64,000 nt of DNA from Pipra filicauda (lineage: Eukaryota; Chordata; Aves; Passeriformes; Pipridae). The translations under genes were made by a program, and so were the position numbers. The notes beneath the pieces are model-generated. The model saw nothing but the letters and a program-made list of their open reading frames with translations, searched no databases and was not told the DNA's origin. Shown piece after piece: positions 46,276 to 58,625 of the stretch (position 1 is the first letter of the stretch; each line of letters opens with the position of its first letter). The DNA lies in NCBI RefSeq assembly GCF_003945595.2, contig NW_024104510.1, forward strand, positions 124,001-188,000, in the 5' to 3' direction.

Positions 46276-47761
46276 GACAGGGGCCCCCAGGGCTGACCTT
46301 GTTGGCCACCCAGCCCCAAACCCTGACTTATCTTGTCCTTCCCCCCCAGGCTTGGAAGGGCTAGATTCCCCTGAGGCTGCTCATGTCCTCAGGGAGCCAC
46401 TCACTCATCCTCCCTTCTTGCTTTACCTGTTCAGAGCAGTGTCTATCCCCTGTTGCCACTTCAAGAAGGATTGCTTAGGGTTTAGTTGTTCAGCAGAACT
46501 GGTCTTTCCTGAGAAGGGTTACCCATGGCCTGCTTCCAACCTGCTGTCTGTGCCCTTTTTATTATTCAAATTGAAATAAAGTAACACATTTTTCATATAT
46601 TTATTTAATTGCTATTAGAATATATTTGCTTTTCTCTTAGGAATGGAAATAAGCAACCAAAATGTCATCTGTAATTTTTTCCATGCTTTTCACTATCTGA
46701 GACCTAGGGTAGTCCTGCAGACCACTCCCTCTTCAAGCTCAGTCCTGCTTTTTCCAATTGTATCTAATGAGATTTCCAGCCTCCTTTTTCCTCTCCTGAG
46801 GGCAGTGTCTAGCCTTGTCTTTATACTCCAAACCAGCAGCTATTCTGGGATAGATCATGGGATAGGTGTTATAGACCAGCACTGTACTAGTGAGTGTTTT
46901 TTCATAGATATTGTGGTGGGAAACCCATGTTTCCTCTGTCTTGTCCTCTATCCCCTTTGCTAATTACTTATCAGCCCTATCACAGCAGTGTCTGGAGGCC
47001 TCTGATCAGGTTTCCATTGTGCTAAGCATGGTTCAGTGAATTCCTATGGGATGTTACATCAGGAGTATGAGGAAGAAGAAGGTGACTGTGGCTCCAGATG
47101 AAGATGAAGGGTCAGGAAGATGAAGTACATGATACCAGAGGAAGGAGCTGCTAAAACCAGCATGTTTCTGGTGGCATCAGCTTCTTTTTTTGTCATGTTT
47201 GTGATAAGGAACTTGCTAAATGGATCACTGAAGAGTCCCAGAGTTTAATCTGATGCTGCCTCCTGATTACCTAGACTTGCACTTGCAGGGCTTTATTTGC
47301 AGACAAGTGTGCTCATGGCAGTGTGCACAACCTCTGAGGCCATGTGGATACCTTATCTCTGCAAACCTGTACTGCAGGCTACAGGTGGTGGGTCAGGATG
47401 GCTGTTCTGCTGTTATCTATGTGTTTGGAAGGATTGGTGCAGAGGGAGAAGGAAGATGCTTTGCTTGAATTCACATCTTGGTATCTACAGCACAAAATTT
47501 TATTTTTGAATTGTCAATTAAGTGTTGTTTTGTTGTATTGCCATAACTCCCTCTGCTGGCTAATTTGGCAGTTTAACCATCTGTTTTGATTGATTTTTAC
47601 ATCTAGATGCAGCATAATTATGTCTTGGAGACTGCCTTGGAAAAAGTGAGGATTCTGTGCCCTGTTGGGGTGGTGTATTTGCTGCCTGTTCTTGCTGTGC
47701 AGGTTTACCTCTCTGTGGCTGAGTAAACCCATTCCTCTGATCACTCGTCCTCTGCCCACAG
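46276..47761. other. Stretch with no supportable gene
   Basis: No gene is recognised. An AATAAA hexamer near 46574 has no upstream gene to serve. Confidence 0.6.
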
Positions 47762-47929
47762 CCACCGAGTGCGACTGTAGCAGTTCAAATCCCTGCCAGA
47801 AGGGTTTGAATCTTTGCTGCACTGCTGGGCTGCAGCTGATAGACCTGTGTCCAGAAATGCCAGCTGAGGCTGTGCCTGGGAGCGTGTTGTTCCCTCCTCC
47901 ACAAGCACCACTGTAAAGGGAAATCCCAG
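47762..47929 (+). other. Weak exon-like segment
   Basis: A pyrimidine-rich acceptor ends in CCCACAG at 47755-47761, and the segment ends at CCCAG followed by GTACAA at 47930. This gives a 168-base block. The open frame through it contains E-C-D-C-S-S-S-N-P-C-Q-K-G (47765-47803), which superficially resembles the start of an EGF-like repeat. The expected later cysteine spacing is not kept, and an in-frame TAA occurs at 47914-47916, so an internal coding exon is unlikely. It could be a terminal or non-coding exon, or chance. Confidence 0.12.
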
Positions 47930-49555
47930 GTACAATGGGAGCACTGTGCCACAGAGATTCCCAGGAGTTCTCTGACACAACTAGCAGTTACTAATGCCAT
48001 GCTGAAGCTGAGACAGGCAGCTGTGCTGGGCAGAAATCTCTCACCTGGGAGACTCATGGGTGGCTCAGAATTTTGGTCTCTGTACTGCTGGTTTGCAGCT
48101 GTGTGTCCTGTGTTGGGAGCATCACCTGCCTTGGTGGGCATTGCTGCTCCCTGCTCAGATGGACACAACCTCCTGGCTCCCTGCCCCACTTGCCCATGGG
48201 GAAGCAGTTTGGCTTTTTTTCTACAGCTGCTCAAGTCGCCATCTACAAGGCATTTTAACACACTGGCCCTTCTCTGCTGCTCTGATGTAAAAACACAGAT
48301 GAGTTGCCTTTGCCAATGCCATACAGAAACCACAGAAGAATTGCTTAATGAATATTAGCTCAACTACAGAATAAGTACTATGATCCTGCAAAGGTGTCAG
48401 TTATTTTTATATTTTCATATATATATGCATGCCTTTGCAGGAATTTTGGGGAAAAAATAATAAAGAAAAGGTTCCCCTTTCCCCAGTGAATCAGAAAAGA
48501 CAGATACTATCTCTTTGTTCTCTGGGTATTATTCCTTGCTGCATTGTTTTGAGTTTAATTAAATTCTGGACATCTAATACTTAAAGGTGATGGATTATAT
48601 TTAAAACTACATGCTAGCTAGAGGTATTGTGGAGAGAGTGATGAAATGCTCAGGAGCCATTGGAGTAGAGCAGTCTTCTCCCTATCTGGCCCCTATGGGC
48701 TCACCTTGACTTAGTGCAGAAGTTCTAAAGGTGCCAGGTCCCTAATTTATGCTGGGAAGCTGAGTTCTGGGTGGTTTGGATCAGATTTAAGGTCGGACCC
48801 ATATCCTGATGTATTTTTCACGTTTAAAAATGGAATTTTAGGTTTGCTCCTCTTTCCTTCTGTTTTTCTTTGTGCTAATGTAACTGCTGAACTTGAACTT
48901 TTGTGTATGTCAAATCAGTGTAAGAGACTCAGGAAAAAAAAATTCAGCTTTTTTGGCACTGGCTGAGTTATCCCAGGTTGTGGGGAGAGCAGGGGTGAAT
49001 CTTGCTAGGAGGGTTAATCCTCCCCAGAGCTGCTGCAGGCAGAGCCAGGTTGTCAGTTCATGGAGACCTGGGAAACTGTGACTAAGCTGGGCTGGAGGGG
49101 ATGAAATGCTGCAGCAGAAGCAAAGCTGTGGTGCCTGCCAGCACCCCTCCTTGGGGGGTTGCAGCTGCAGACAGACTGTGTGGAACTCGGGGGCTCGGGC
49201 AGCAGAGCCGAGTGCTGGAGGTGCTGCAGACCCAGCCAGAGCACTCGTGTCCCTTTGTGCTGAAAGGCTTCTCAACGTGGGTGCCAAAAGGAGGAAGACC
49301 CACTGTAACCTGAGCGTGCTTCTGCCAGTGGTAGGAAATCAGTAGGTTCCTCACCTAGTTCTTGCCAGATGTGCATCCCATGTCCCAGCTGTGCCTGCCT
49401 GTCGCCTGTCCTTCATCTGCCAGGGAATTTGTGAATCTGGGGGAAACTGGTGATGGAGAAGCTGCACCTCCTTTGTAGAGAGCAGGTAAATACCCCACTA
49501 CGGTGCTTGGAGACGTTCCCAGGGGTTTTTGACACATCTCAGAAGCTGGTGGCTG
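47930..49555. other. Stretch with no supportable gene
   Basis: No gene is recognised. The minus-strand frame of 182 codons at 47785-48333 and the plus frame of 119 codons at 47999-48358 overlap each other and the weak exon candidate; neither has known domains. The area near 49130-49250 is GC-rich with a few CpGs but too short and CpG-poor for a promoter island. A short (AT)n run is at 48418-48427. Confidence 0.6.
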
Positions 49556-49960
49556 AGAACTGGCCTGGGGATCTGCTTACATTGCACTTGCAGTGATTTG
49601 TTGGGGCTGGAAAAAAAATCAAAGCTGCAGAACTGGGGAATGTATTACAGTAATTAACTGTGGGCTGAAGAAAGTGAGGGACATCCTGGACACAGAGGAA
49701 ATTAAATGGAAAGTGGTATTGACCTTATGTGGGATGGAATTGCAAAGAGCTCTGTTTGCAGGGTGGAAATTAATTATTGGATTTTGTCTAAAGCTGAGCT
49801 TATGTAAGAGGCAATGTCTCTCTTCCACACTTTGCCACTTCAACTCTTTGCTTCTCTGCTCATTAAAAGGCACAGGTGACCTGCCCAGTGAGAATTTGAG
49901 ACAGGTTAGTGGGGCTGGCTTGCTAAGGCTGCTGATGTTTTAATTCAGGGATGTTTTCAT
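49556..49960. promoter_or_regulatory. Candidate conserved non-coding element
   Basis: CAGTAATTAACTG at 49648-49660 contains the homeodomain core TAATTA. AATTAATTATTGG at 49768-49780 is a second, denser core and overlaps an ATTGG (CCAAT) phrase. The segment lacks simple repeats. It is inferred to be regulatory; a 116-codon plus frame from 49593 is unmatched. Confidence 0.3.
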
Positions 49961-52900
49961 ATCAGATAAAAACTTTAGTTGACTGAGAGCAAATCAAATC
50001 TGTCTGCCTATCACTCAAAATGCAAACCCCTGCAAGCCCTCCACGTGCTGCTCAGTAGCGTTGCCTTGAACAAGGGGTTGGTGCATTCCAGCAGAACAAG
50101 GGTGAGGAGGACATGGAGCTGACTGAGATCTCCCAGTTCCTCCAGGGCTGTGGGATTTGTTTGTGCCCTTTGCTGGCAGCCCAGAAAAGCAGTTGCTTTG
50201 GCCAGTGCTGCCCATGCTTCGGCTTCTCTGACGCTGCTGGACTTGGGCATGTCCAGGATGGGACATTTCAGTGGCAGGCTCAGGGATTTTGCTGGCAACA
50301 GTTGACACTCTGCACCAGTGACTATTCATCTGCAAGAGAGATTCAGAAGTAAAGGATTTGGACTGTTACAGTAGGGATATTATTACTTCTTGTATATTTT
50401 CGTGGGTATCCCACAGGAGCCTGGATCGTAGAGCAAGACTGGTAGGCACTTGTCAGACACAGAACAGTGTTTAATTCATTGATTGTTCTGCCAGAACCTT
50501 GACAGTTGTTGTGCTTTTTCCTTTTTCATTTTCTCACATGCAGAGAGCAGCTCCAATATTTTTCTCTGTATGTTGACCTTTGTTTGAAATGAAAGCAAAA
50601 GAAAATTGCAGAAAGCCCCACTGAGAAAGCCAGGAATTGGTCTCCTTTAATGTACTGCATGGCTTATATCTCATGGAACGGCCATTTGTCTCATTAAAAT
50701 GTTTTCATCACATTTTTTTTCTAGGAGAAATGGTTTTTCAAAGGAAGCAAAACATTACTGAGAATTCTTGCTATTTCAGTTTCTGTATTTTACTGACAGA
50801 CATATGCTACTCATTCCTATGTTCAGCAAATCTGTGGAAAATATCAAACATTCCAGACTCTGATTTTGTGGTAGAATCTGTCCTTCCTATTGTTCTTTCT
50901 AACTGTTCCTTATCAGTCCAAGGAGAAACACGCTTGCTATATGACCCAGCAGAAGTAATAAAAAAGATGGGTTTCTTATAGACGATTCTGCTGAAAAGCA
51001 AAACAAAACAAGAGGAAGGAAGCAAAGCCCTGCCTCGGTGCAGTGTACAGCAGTGCAGGTCCCACCTGAGAGGTTGCTCTATCCTTGGAAAAAGAAGATA
51101 GGAGAGAAGCAAACTAGAGCTGCCCTGAGGCACTTTAGGAATGTATTTAAGTGGAAATAATAATGATGCAATTATTTTTCCCATAAAAACAGGATTTAGT
51201 TGAAGATTTAATCCTTCCAAAAAGAAAACAATGACTAAAACAACCAATAAAAAAATTTTTATTACAAAATTACCTTGGGGGTAGTGCAGTTAGTGGTGGG
51301 AGATTCCTTTAGTGCTGCTGTTCTTATGGAAGCTTACTGTGTTTTATCTTTAATAGTGAGAATATTAAAAATATATCAGCAACAAAGAACATATTCTCCT
51401 AAAACAGTGTCTTCCATTGAATGTGCAGAGTTTTGCTGCTGAGCTGGAAGATGACTTGGGGGAGTTGTACTGTGCAGGATGCTGCTGAATCCTTGATCTC
51501 CTTGTACTATTTATGTTTTGGTTTTATATCTCTAATATTTATGGAAATGTTATTTATATCTGTCTATACTCAAAGAGAGTATTGGGATGTCCTGCCCAGT
51601 GTGTTTCAGTTTCTTTTTGTCTTTACTGGAGAAACTCTGCTGCAATCTTTATTTTTTGTGGCTGGAGCAGTGGAACAGGGCTACATCCCACCTGTTTGGG
51701 GGCTGTTATGCTTAGAGTCCCTCAGATTTATTTCCAGGTGTGCTTAAATGGGCAGCTGAAACGTGACCTGCTGCAATGCACTTGCTTAGTGACTGTGGCC
51801 CTTTCTGTTGGTTATCCCTGTACAACCTCTCCTGGCCTTTTCATGGGGAGATGTTAAGCAACAGGAACAGGATGTCAGTGCTAGACAAAGGGTTATCTTC
51901 TGTAAGATTCCCAAGTGATCAGAGGGTAGAGGCAGGTCACTTATTTAACCTTGCACTGGGTGAAGCAAAGGTTGAACAGACCTCAGATAAGCTGTTGGAA
52001 CCAGTGGCCAGATCATGAACTAAAATCCAGCCCTGTCACTTTTGTATCAGTGTGTTCTGAATGCAGCCTGGCAACGGGCAGTAAGAGGATCTCCTGTGGC
52101 AGCACAGTCACAGCTCCCAGCTCAGTTCTGATCAAAGGGCTCTGAGCTCAGACCGCTCAGTGTGAGGGAGGCAAAGCCTCGCTGGCATCGCTTGAGGCTC
52201 AGCAAAATTAATGGTAAAGTACAAACCTCTTCAATGGATGTGTAGGGAGCAGAGGAGAGGCTTGTGACAGATTCTGACAGTACCTTAATGAAATGTGTGA
52301 CCTTTCCTAATGCACACGTGTGCTTGCTGAGCTGGTGAGCCCTGCCTGGGTCTGCCCTGGACCACATCTACCCTGCTGTGTGATGAGGGGAGACCTGCAG
52401 GGATGAGACACCCCAGACAAACAGCTGGTGCCTGGCATCACCTGTGGTGCCATCCCCAAACCACTGACCTCTGGCATTTGGGAGAGAGCTGACAGGACTC
52501 CCCTGTGCTGCTTCATTTCAGACTGTTTTGTTTTGGCTGTTTAAGGAGAGTGATGGATGAGTTTCCCGTGTGGATTTTGAAGGGTCTGAAAAGTGTGATG
52601 GGATTGCTTCTATTTCTCACATTTTATTTCTGACACAGGAAGGGAAGATGAAGAACGTGAGGTGCCTGCCTTTAAATTTGCAAGACTTCTGCTTGATGTG
52701 GTTAATAATGAGTATTTCTGATAGAAATAGAATAAAGACCTGGAAGCACAAATCCAGGGGAGGAGTGCAGGATAAGACTGTGTGTGGGAGAGAGATGTGC
52801 AGCTGATATGGTTGATATCCCATGATGGGGAGGTAGGAAGGTTTACATGGAATGACAAGGTGGGGTGACCCCCTTGGAACAGAGACCCTGGTGAAGCTGA

Positions 52901-55900
52901 GAAGTTATGAGCTTCCCTGAAGTGCGAACATGTGTGCAGATGCTCTTCTCTTTTGTCTTTGTAAATCAAGAGAGAGATCCACTCAGTATTTTCATCTTTT
53001 TCTTTCATTCTACCATGTGTTTTGGTCTACCTGAGAAGTATCACATGGCACATCTGATCTTCTTTGACTTTACCTGAGCACTTATTAGCTGTTTCAGTCC
53101 AATCTGGTGTCACCCTGACAGCTCTTAAGTGAAGCCTGGTGAGGTAGAGGATCTTTAAGCAAAATTATTTTTTTCATCTGACTATGTGCAGTACTATTGA
53201 GATAGAGACTAACAAAGTAAAAGCAGAGAAGAGCTGAAACTTTGCTGTGCTCTTTGCTGTGTAGAAGTCCTTTCATTCTCTTAGAAACTTCTTTTCACCA
53301 GCATATCAGAGACTGCAGTGAGAACGTGTGCTATCTCTGTTTCTCTTCTACTAACGGGGATATACGTCCTTACAATACAGTATCATGAGACTGGCAAGTC
53401 CTAACAATTCCCAGTAAGTCCATAGATTTTTTTGAAATAGTGATATTTTATATGAACTGTGATACAGAAATGTGCCATACTTCTTAGTTTGCCTGCTGGT
53501 TATTTGCACTGAAAGCAGTGCTGGTGAATATTTGATTGAAATTTGAGAAGGGAAAAAGATCAGCAGCAACTCAAAAAGAGAAAATAAGGTTCAAAGGCAG
53601 ACTGAGTCTCCTTTTTATTTCTTCCATTGCCTTCTGTAGTCCATGGGGAGTCTTTACTTCACTTTGCACGAAGCTGCCCTTTTGGTTTGCTGTTTGCATC
53701 TCTCTGTTTCTGGGTGTTTTATGTTGGTTATTTTTGGACTGCTGGATTTTTTTCTAATGTAATGTATGCTCACACTTCATATCTCTTATGGCTGCTTTTG
53801 TCTTTTAGAGAAAATCAAGACACTAAGATTCAATAATGAACTTCATTAATCACCTTGGCACTGTGTAGGTACCGTACTGGGAGCAGAAGGGTGTCTGTGC
53901 CTCTAGGGAAGGAGGGTGCTGCATGCTCAGGAGGGAGGTGTGGGACTGGCAAACACTGCCAGAAGCACAGAATGGTGAGCTGGAGGAGGTGGCTGGGCAC
54001 CCTGTGGCCATCGATGGAGGAGTGGGAGGGTAAATGTGCCCACCCCTTCTGTGCTCTGTGGAGATAAGCTTTACCTAGCCCAGAATGGGAGAGGGTGGAA
54101 CTCTATCCACTTGCATTTACTTTTGACTACATCACTGCATCTGGTCCAGCTCCTGGCTAACCCATGTGAGCAACTGCTTCTGTACCCAGGGTGCTTCTCA
54201 AAGCCCAAGATTTTGATTTCCAGTCCAATCACGTCAAAAGCTATTGCCTGCTTTTTCTCCTTCTTTATGTAATTTATCTTATCTCTTTTCAATATCCGTG
54301 TCTGAAGTCTGCTGCTATTGGGACCCACCCTGTCCCTGTGCACAAACATACACAGGATGGAGCCAAGAGAAGCAAGGTGGGAGCAAACACTTTTTTAAAT
54401 TAGGACTGTAATTTAAAGTAATGAAAATAATAAATGGAGTCTGGGAGGTGCTGCCACATGTCCTGGTGACTGCATGAAAGGTATGAAAGGGAGTTGTGAT
54501 GCCCTGGAAAAGATTTTAAATCTTTGTTTAAACTGTACAGAGCTGATTGAATTAGCATCAGGGCACTTAGATTCTTACCTTCTTTGTTGTGTGTCCCTCA
54601 GTGAAAGATGAAAAATCTCTGGCATGAGAACATCATGAGCAGAACACCTACCCTTTCAGGTATATTTGCATGTGAAATTGGACTCTATCCCTGAGATAAA
54701 GAGTATGAAAGAAAGAACTGTGAACGTGAACAGACTCCAAGTAGGGATTGTCCTGTGACATGTGTGAGATGGCTTTGGAAGTAATCGCCTTCCTCTTCTC
54801 AGCCTGCCAAAAGACCAGAGTGTTAGATGAAAGTGCACCTTTGGTCAGTGATTGACATTGCTGAAGAAAGATGCTTTGGTTCCATCAGTTATAATGATGA
54901 TTTTTTTTTTTTCCCCTCAAGGAACTATATGTAATGTTTTTAGGATTCCTCGCTATTGAGAAGTTTTTCACATTTTTTTTTCATTATATCTGCCTCTCCA
55001 CATGCCCCCTTCTTACACCCACCAGCCATTTCTTTTTAAATGACAGTAAGTTCCAGATATTGAGCTGCAATGATTAGTGTTCCTGTAGCAGTGGAGAGGT
55101 GCTGATGGTGCTGTTGATGGAAGCCCATGGTTGGTTGTGCTGGAAGGAAGCAGAATTTGACTCTGTTACTTAGCTCTTTCATAGGAGAGGGTGAGACTAT
55201 AGGTTATTTAATCTACTTTGAGATCAGACTACCCTAACCTATGGAAGCCCAAATGTTTTATCAGTGTTTTACACCCCTGTGCTGTTCTTTCTTCCCATCC
55301 CTTATAAAGATCTGTGATCTGTCACCAGTATCGTGCCTCAACACTTTCATGTTTCAGTCGTGTCATGGGGAATGTTATGGAGATTCACAGGATTGTCTCT
55401 GCTTTCAGTTGCTGATAGAAATGAAGATCTCAATTGTACCCCAAAATTGTGGCTAGCCAACTAGTTCTTGGGATAGGGACAATGCTCTGTATAAAGAGTG
55501 CCCAAAATGCTGCACTGCAATATGTGACGTTGGAGAGCAAAATGACCCAAAGTAAGTCGGTACAAAATTGAAGTTGGAGATATGTCAGAAGAGTGGAGCT
55601 GTTTAGGGTGGGAAGCACACGTGTAGGATGTGTTTGGGCTCAGCCCTTCCATCACCAGCCTCAGAAACAGCTGAACTGCTTCACATAAAATCTCACCCTT
55701 CCTCCCAGATTATATCTATGCACAGATATATATGTGTGAGTGCATGTGTAGCCTGAGGCAAACACCTGACATGAAAAATGTCATCCCAATCCATTCAAAT
55801 TCGGTGGAGATTTAAGCAGCAAAAGACAGTGTCTTATAATGGAAAAGAGTGCTCCCAGCACAGCTTAGATTCCAGTGAATTGAGAAAAATACCTCTTGAG

Positions 55901-56555
55901 CCTCACTGAATGGATCACATATTGAACAGATCATCCATTGAGCCGTGCTCAGTGGGTCACTGAGGGCAGCCTTTCCAGGTGATGAGCATTCCCAGTTGGT
56001 CCTGTCAGAGAGGCAGAGCAGAGGGATGTGTAATTGTGTGGACAGGTGTGTAAGTGCCCATGGCTGGGTTTTACCTGGTGTAAATCAGCTTAGTTCTGGG
56101 GGCCTCAGAGTGGCTTTGGTGATTACCTTGACTTAGGTGGAAGCTCTTGCTAATGGAGTGAACGTGGAGCACCAGGCTCCTGCCCTCTCAGTCTCTCTCT
56201 ATCCATCGTCATTGCTTGGACTGCCAGTTCAAAACTTATGCCTAGAGTGTTAAAAACTGAAGAGACAGGATCAAAAATTAAGGTATTTAAAGAAAAAAAG
56301 TGCTTCTCTTTTCATTTACTGGTGGTTTTGAAAGTTTCCTACACACTTGGATCACATTTTCAAGATTTCTATGATTTCCTTTGCAAAATTAGACACTATC
56401 CTTGTATTTGCACAAATTTAGGACCACAGAGAAAATGTAAATGTAGTGTGACTTGGGACTAAAATTAGACTGACAGTGCTGAGCTACTACTCCATACTGG
56501 GCTAAGTCATCATTATTTGGATTTGCTCGAGTCCAGAAAAGGCTTAGCTCATGTT
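49961..56555. other. Long stretch with no supportable gene
   Basis: Nothing firm is seen. AT-rich parts at 50350-50640, 51130-51400 and 53380-53600 have scattered A/T runs. A poly-T of about 12 lies near 54901. Frames of 105 to 146 codons (for example minus 50807-51247 and minus 52610-53008) carry no recognisable domain. No transposon could be named. Confidence 0.6.
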
Positions 56556-56860
56556 TTGAGCAAAGCCAGCAGTCACATCCTGCTTTCTTAATTGCTATTT
56601 GATATGAACCATGATAATTTCCATTATGAAGCCAGTTTTAATTAAGCAAACAAAAGCGCTCTGCACTTCTTTCTGGCCAGCTTTTGATGACTTCTTCTGC
56701 ATTGTGACAGTTGGGTTTAAATGTGCTCTTCAAATGCAGCCAGGTTTAGAAGATGCAATAAAGCAGAGAATCATGTGCATGGCCTTGAGCAGTAGCTTCG
56801 TGTGGCCCAGAGACTGTCAGTGCTGGGCACTGGCTACCGAGTAGGATTTTAGCCATCAGT
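56556..56860. promoter_or_regulatory. AT-rich homeodomain-motif element, candidate
   Basis: CTTAATTGC near 56587, CCATGATAATTTCCATTATG near 56609 and a TTAATTAA palindrome at 56638-56645 lie within 60 bases. An isolated AGCGCT palindrome lies near 56655. A 77-codon frame at 56611-56844 has no match. I infer an enhancer-like element. Confidence 0.3.
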
Positions 56861-57617
56861 GCTCTATAAGTGCTGCGTTGCTTGAGGGTCTGTAAGGTGG
56901 TGTGTAGCTGAATGCAATAGTTTAGGGGATCAAGGGGGCTTAAACCAGCAGGGAGATGCTTTGTCCTGAGTGCTGCAGGAACTCTAATTGCTTTGGAGGG
57001 AGAGCCATAAACTCTCGATTATTGTTATGTTCTCTCTGATTGGGGGAGAACTGGTACTGGCTCTTGTTGCAGAGAAATAGTTACAACAGGCTGTGGCCAG
57101 AGTCGAGGCCAAGATTGGCAGATGTTTGACATATTCTGTAGGATGTGTATGTGGGGTTTTGTCCTTAGATGAGGGCTCCTTGGCCTCTTTGTGCTTTGAA
57201 CAAAAGGTGTGGGAAATGAGACAGCCTGCCTTAAGGTACCTGAGAGTTTCATGGTGCTGCTTGTGCCACGTTTGACCTGCACCCTCCTGAGAAAGCCCCA
57301 AAAGATGATTCCAAGAAAAGCAGGATCCTCATCCAGGTCTCGGGGCACACAGGGCTTATGGGCTGAGGAAGTGGCTGGGGGGCTGATGAATCACAGTCGC
57401 AGCACAGGAAAATGCCTTGCTGCCAACAGGCAAGGGGATGGCTTAACATGGGCAGATAGATGAGGACAGCAGGTAATTTATTTCTCTTCATCACTGGTAA
57501 ATATTCATGGTACATAAATAATATATAACAGATACCCTGTTATCTGACTGCATAATGACCAAGGCAGAGCACAGGCAGGCATGTGCCTTGTTTCATGTCT
57601 TGCTTCACATCTTGCTT
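56861..57617. other. Stretch with no supportable gene
   Basis: Nothing recognised. Overlapping frames on both strands at 56984-57515 are unmatched. Confidence 0.6.
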
Positions 57618-57887
57618 TCTTGTCACGAGAGTAGAGGGCATAGCCTCAAGCTGCAGCAGGTGAGGTTTAGGCTGGACATTAGGAGGAATTTCTTCAGAGA
57701 AGGGGTAGTCAAGCATTAGAATGGGCTGCCCATGGAGGTGGTGAAGTCACCATCCCTGGAGGTCTTTAAGAAAAGACCAGATGTGGCACTCAGAGCCATG
57801 GTCTGGTTGACATGGTGGTTTATGGCCAAAGGTTCGCCTGGATGATCTCAGAGGTCTTTTCCAAACTAATTGATTCTATGATTCTTA
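57618..57887 (+). mobile_element. CR1 LINE, 5'-truncated 3' end
   Basis: Clear avian CR1. It runs from the 'gcctcaagctgc' region through 'aggtttaggctggacatta', the 'aatttcttc' block, 'tgggctgcccatggaggtgg', 'accatccctggaggt' and 'gatgatctcagaggtctttt' to the terminal 'gattctatgattct' octamer-type end. Only the last part of ORF2 and the 3' UTR are present, the usual result of premature reverse-transcription stop. It is much better preserved than the other LINE pieces and therefore younger. Target duplications are not expected to be clear for CR1. Confidence 0.93.
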
Positions 57888-58179
57888 TCAAATAAAAAGT
57901 GTTCTTTGGTTCTTATTCCCTTTGGACTGGTAAGAGAGTTAATGCAATGCTTACCTGGGACTTCCTCGTGGAGGTTTCTGAGCACGGCCATAGGCATCTT
58001 AAGATTTAAAAATCTTTTAGGCCTCTGGGTTGTGTCAGTGTTTTTGCAGGAGAGCAGAGAGGATGGGGGTTCTCGAGTACAACCCAGGGAACAAGACTGC
58101 ATAGGTACAGGAGGGGGAAGATAAAATTCCTGTGTATTCTCCTGTATTGTTTCACTGAACCTGTGCGAGGAGGAAGATA
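57888..58179. other. Stretch with no supportable feature
   Basis: Nothing recognised right of the CR1 copy. Confidence 0.6.
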
Positions 58180-58625
58180 AATTAGCATTTACCAAACACT
58201 ATTTCTCCTTGCAGCAACAACTAAAGCAGTACTTTGTTGTTTATTTTAAGATTGTGGGACTTTTTTTCCCCACAGTTCCCTGTAAAAAAATTGAGTTAAA
58301 GACAAACTTTTAGAGAAAATGCCAATTTAACCAGTTGGGATAATTTGCAATTAATTCTAATATTCCTCTGCTTGAGTCCTCTTTCATCCTTTGAGTTGTC
58401 TGATGATATTTAGCCATGAGTAGTCTCTTTGTGAACCACTTTTTACAATCCTTATAATATTAATTGGGTTCCTTCCCACGCTGGTGGTGCTAACGGCCAT
58501 GTTAAATATTAATACCTTTTTACTAATAGTATTGGTAATATAGCTGGGGCTGCTCAGTGGTGACCCAGCTGTCCTAGTGGAATGAAATAGATTAAGTACC
58601 ATTCCCTAGTGAGGGTGTAATTCAT
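58180..58625. promoter_or_regulatory. Candidate conserved non-coding element
   Basis: GGGATAATTTGCAATTAATTC around 58338-58357 and ATTAATTG at 58459-58466 give clustered homeodomain cores. A CpG-bearing CCCACGCTGG and CTAACGGCC follow near 58477-58497, then TTAAATATTAATACC. The sequence lacks simple repeats and differs in texture from the CR1 next to it. Regulatory function is inferred. Confidence 0.33.

Noticed and set aside
46570..46580. AATAAA polyadenylation signal
   Set aside because: No upstream gene; such hexamers are common by chance in AT-rich DNA.
47780..47805. TTCAAATCCCTGCC, like a tRNA B-box
   Set aside because: No A-box at the right distance and no cloverleaf could be drawn.
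47785..48333. 182-codon minus-strand frame
   Set aside because: No recognised domain, overlaps plus-strand frames of similar quality, and lies in stop-poor GC-rich DNA where chance frames are expected.
49130..49260. GC-rich patch as a possible promoter CpG island
   Set aside because: Too short, with few CpGs and no transcription-start context.
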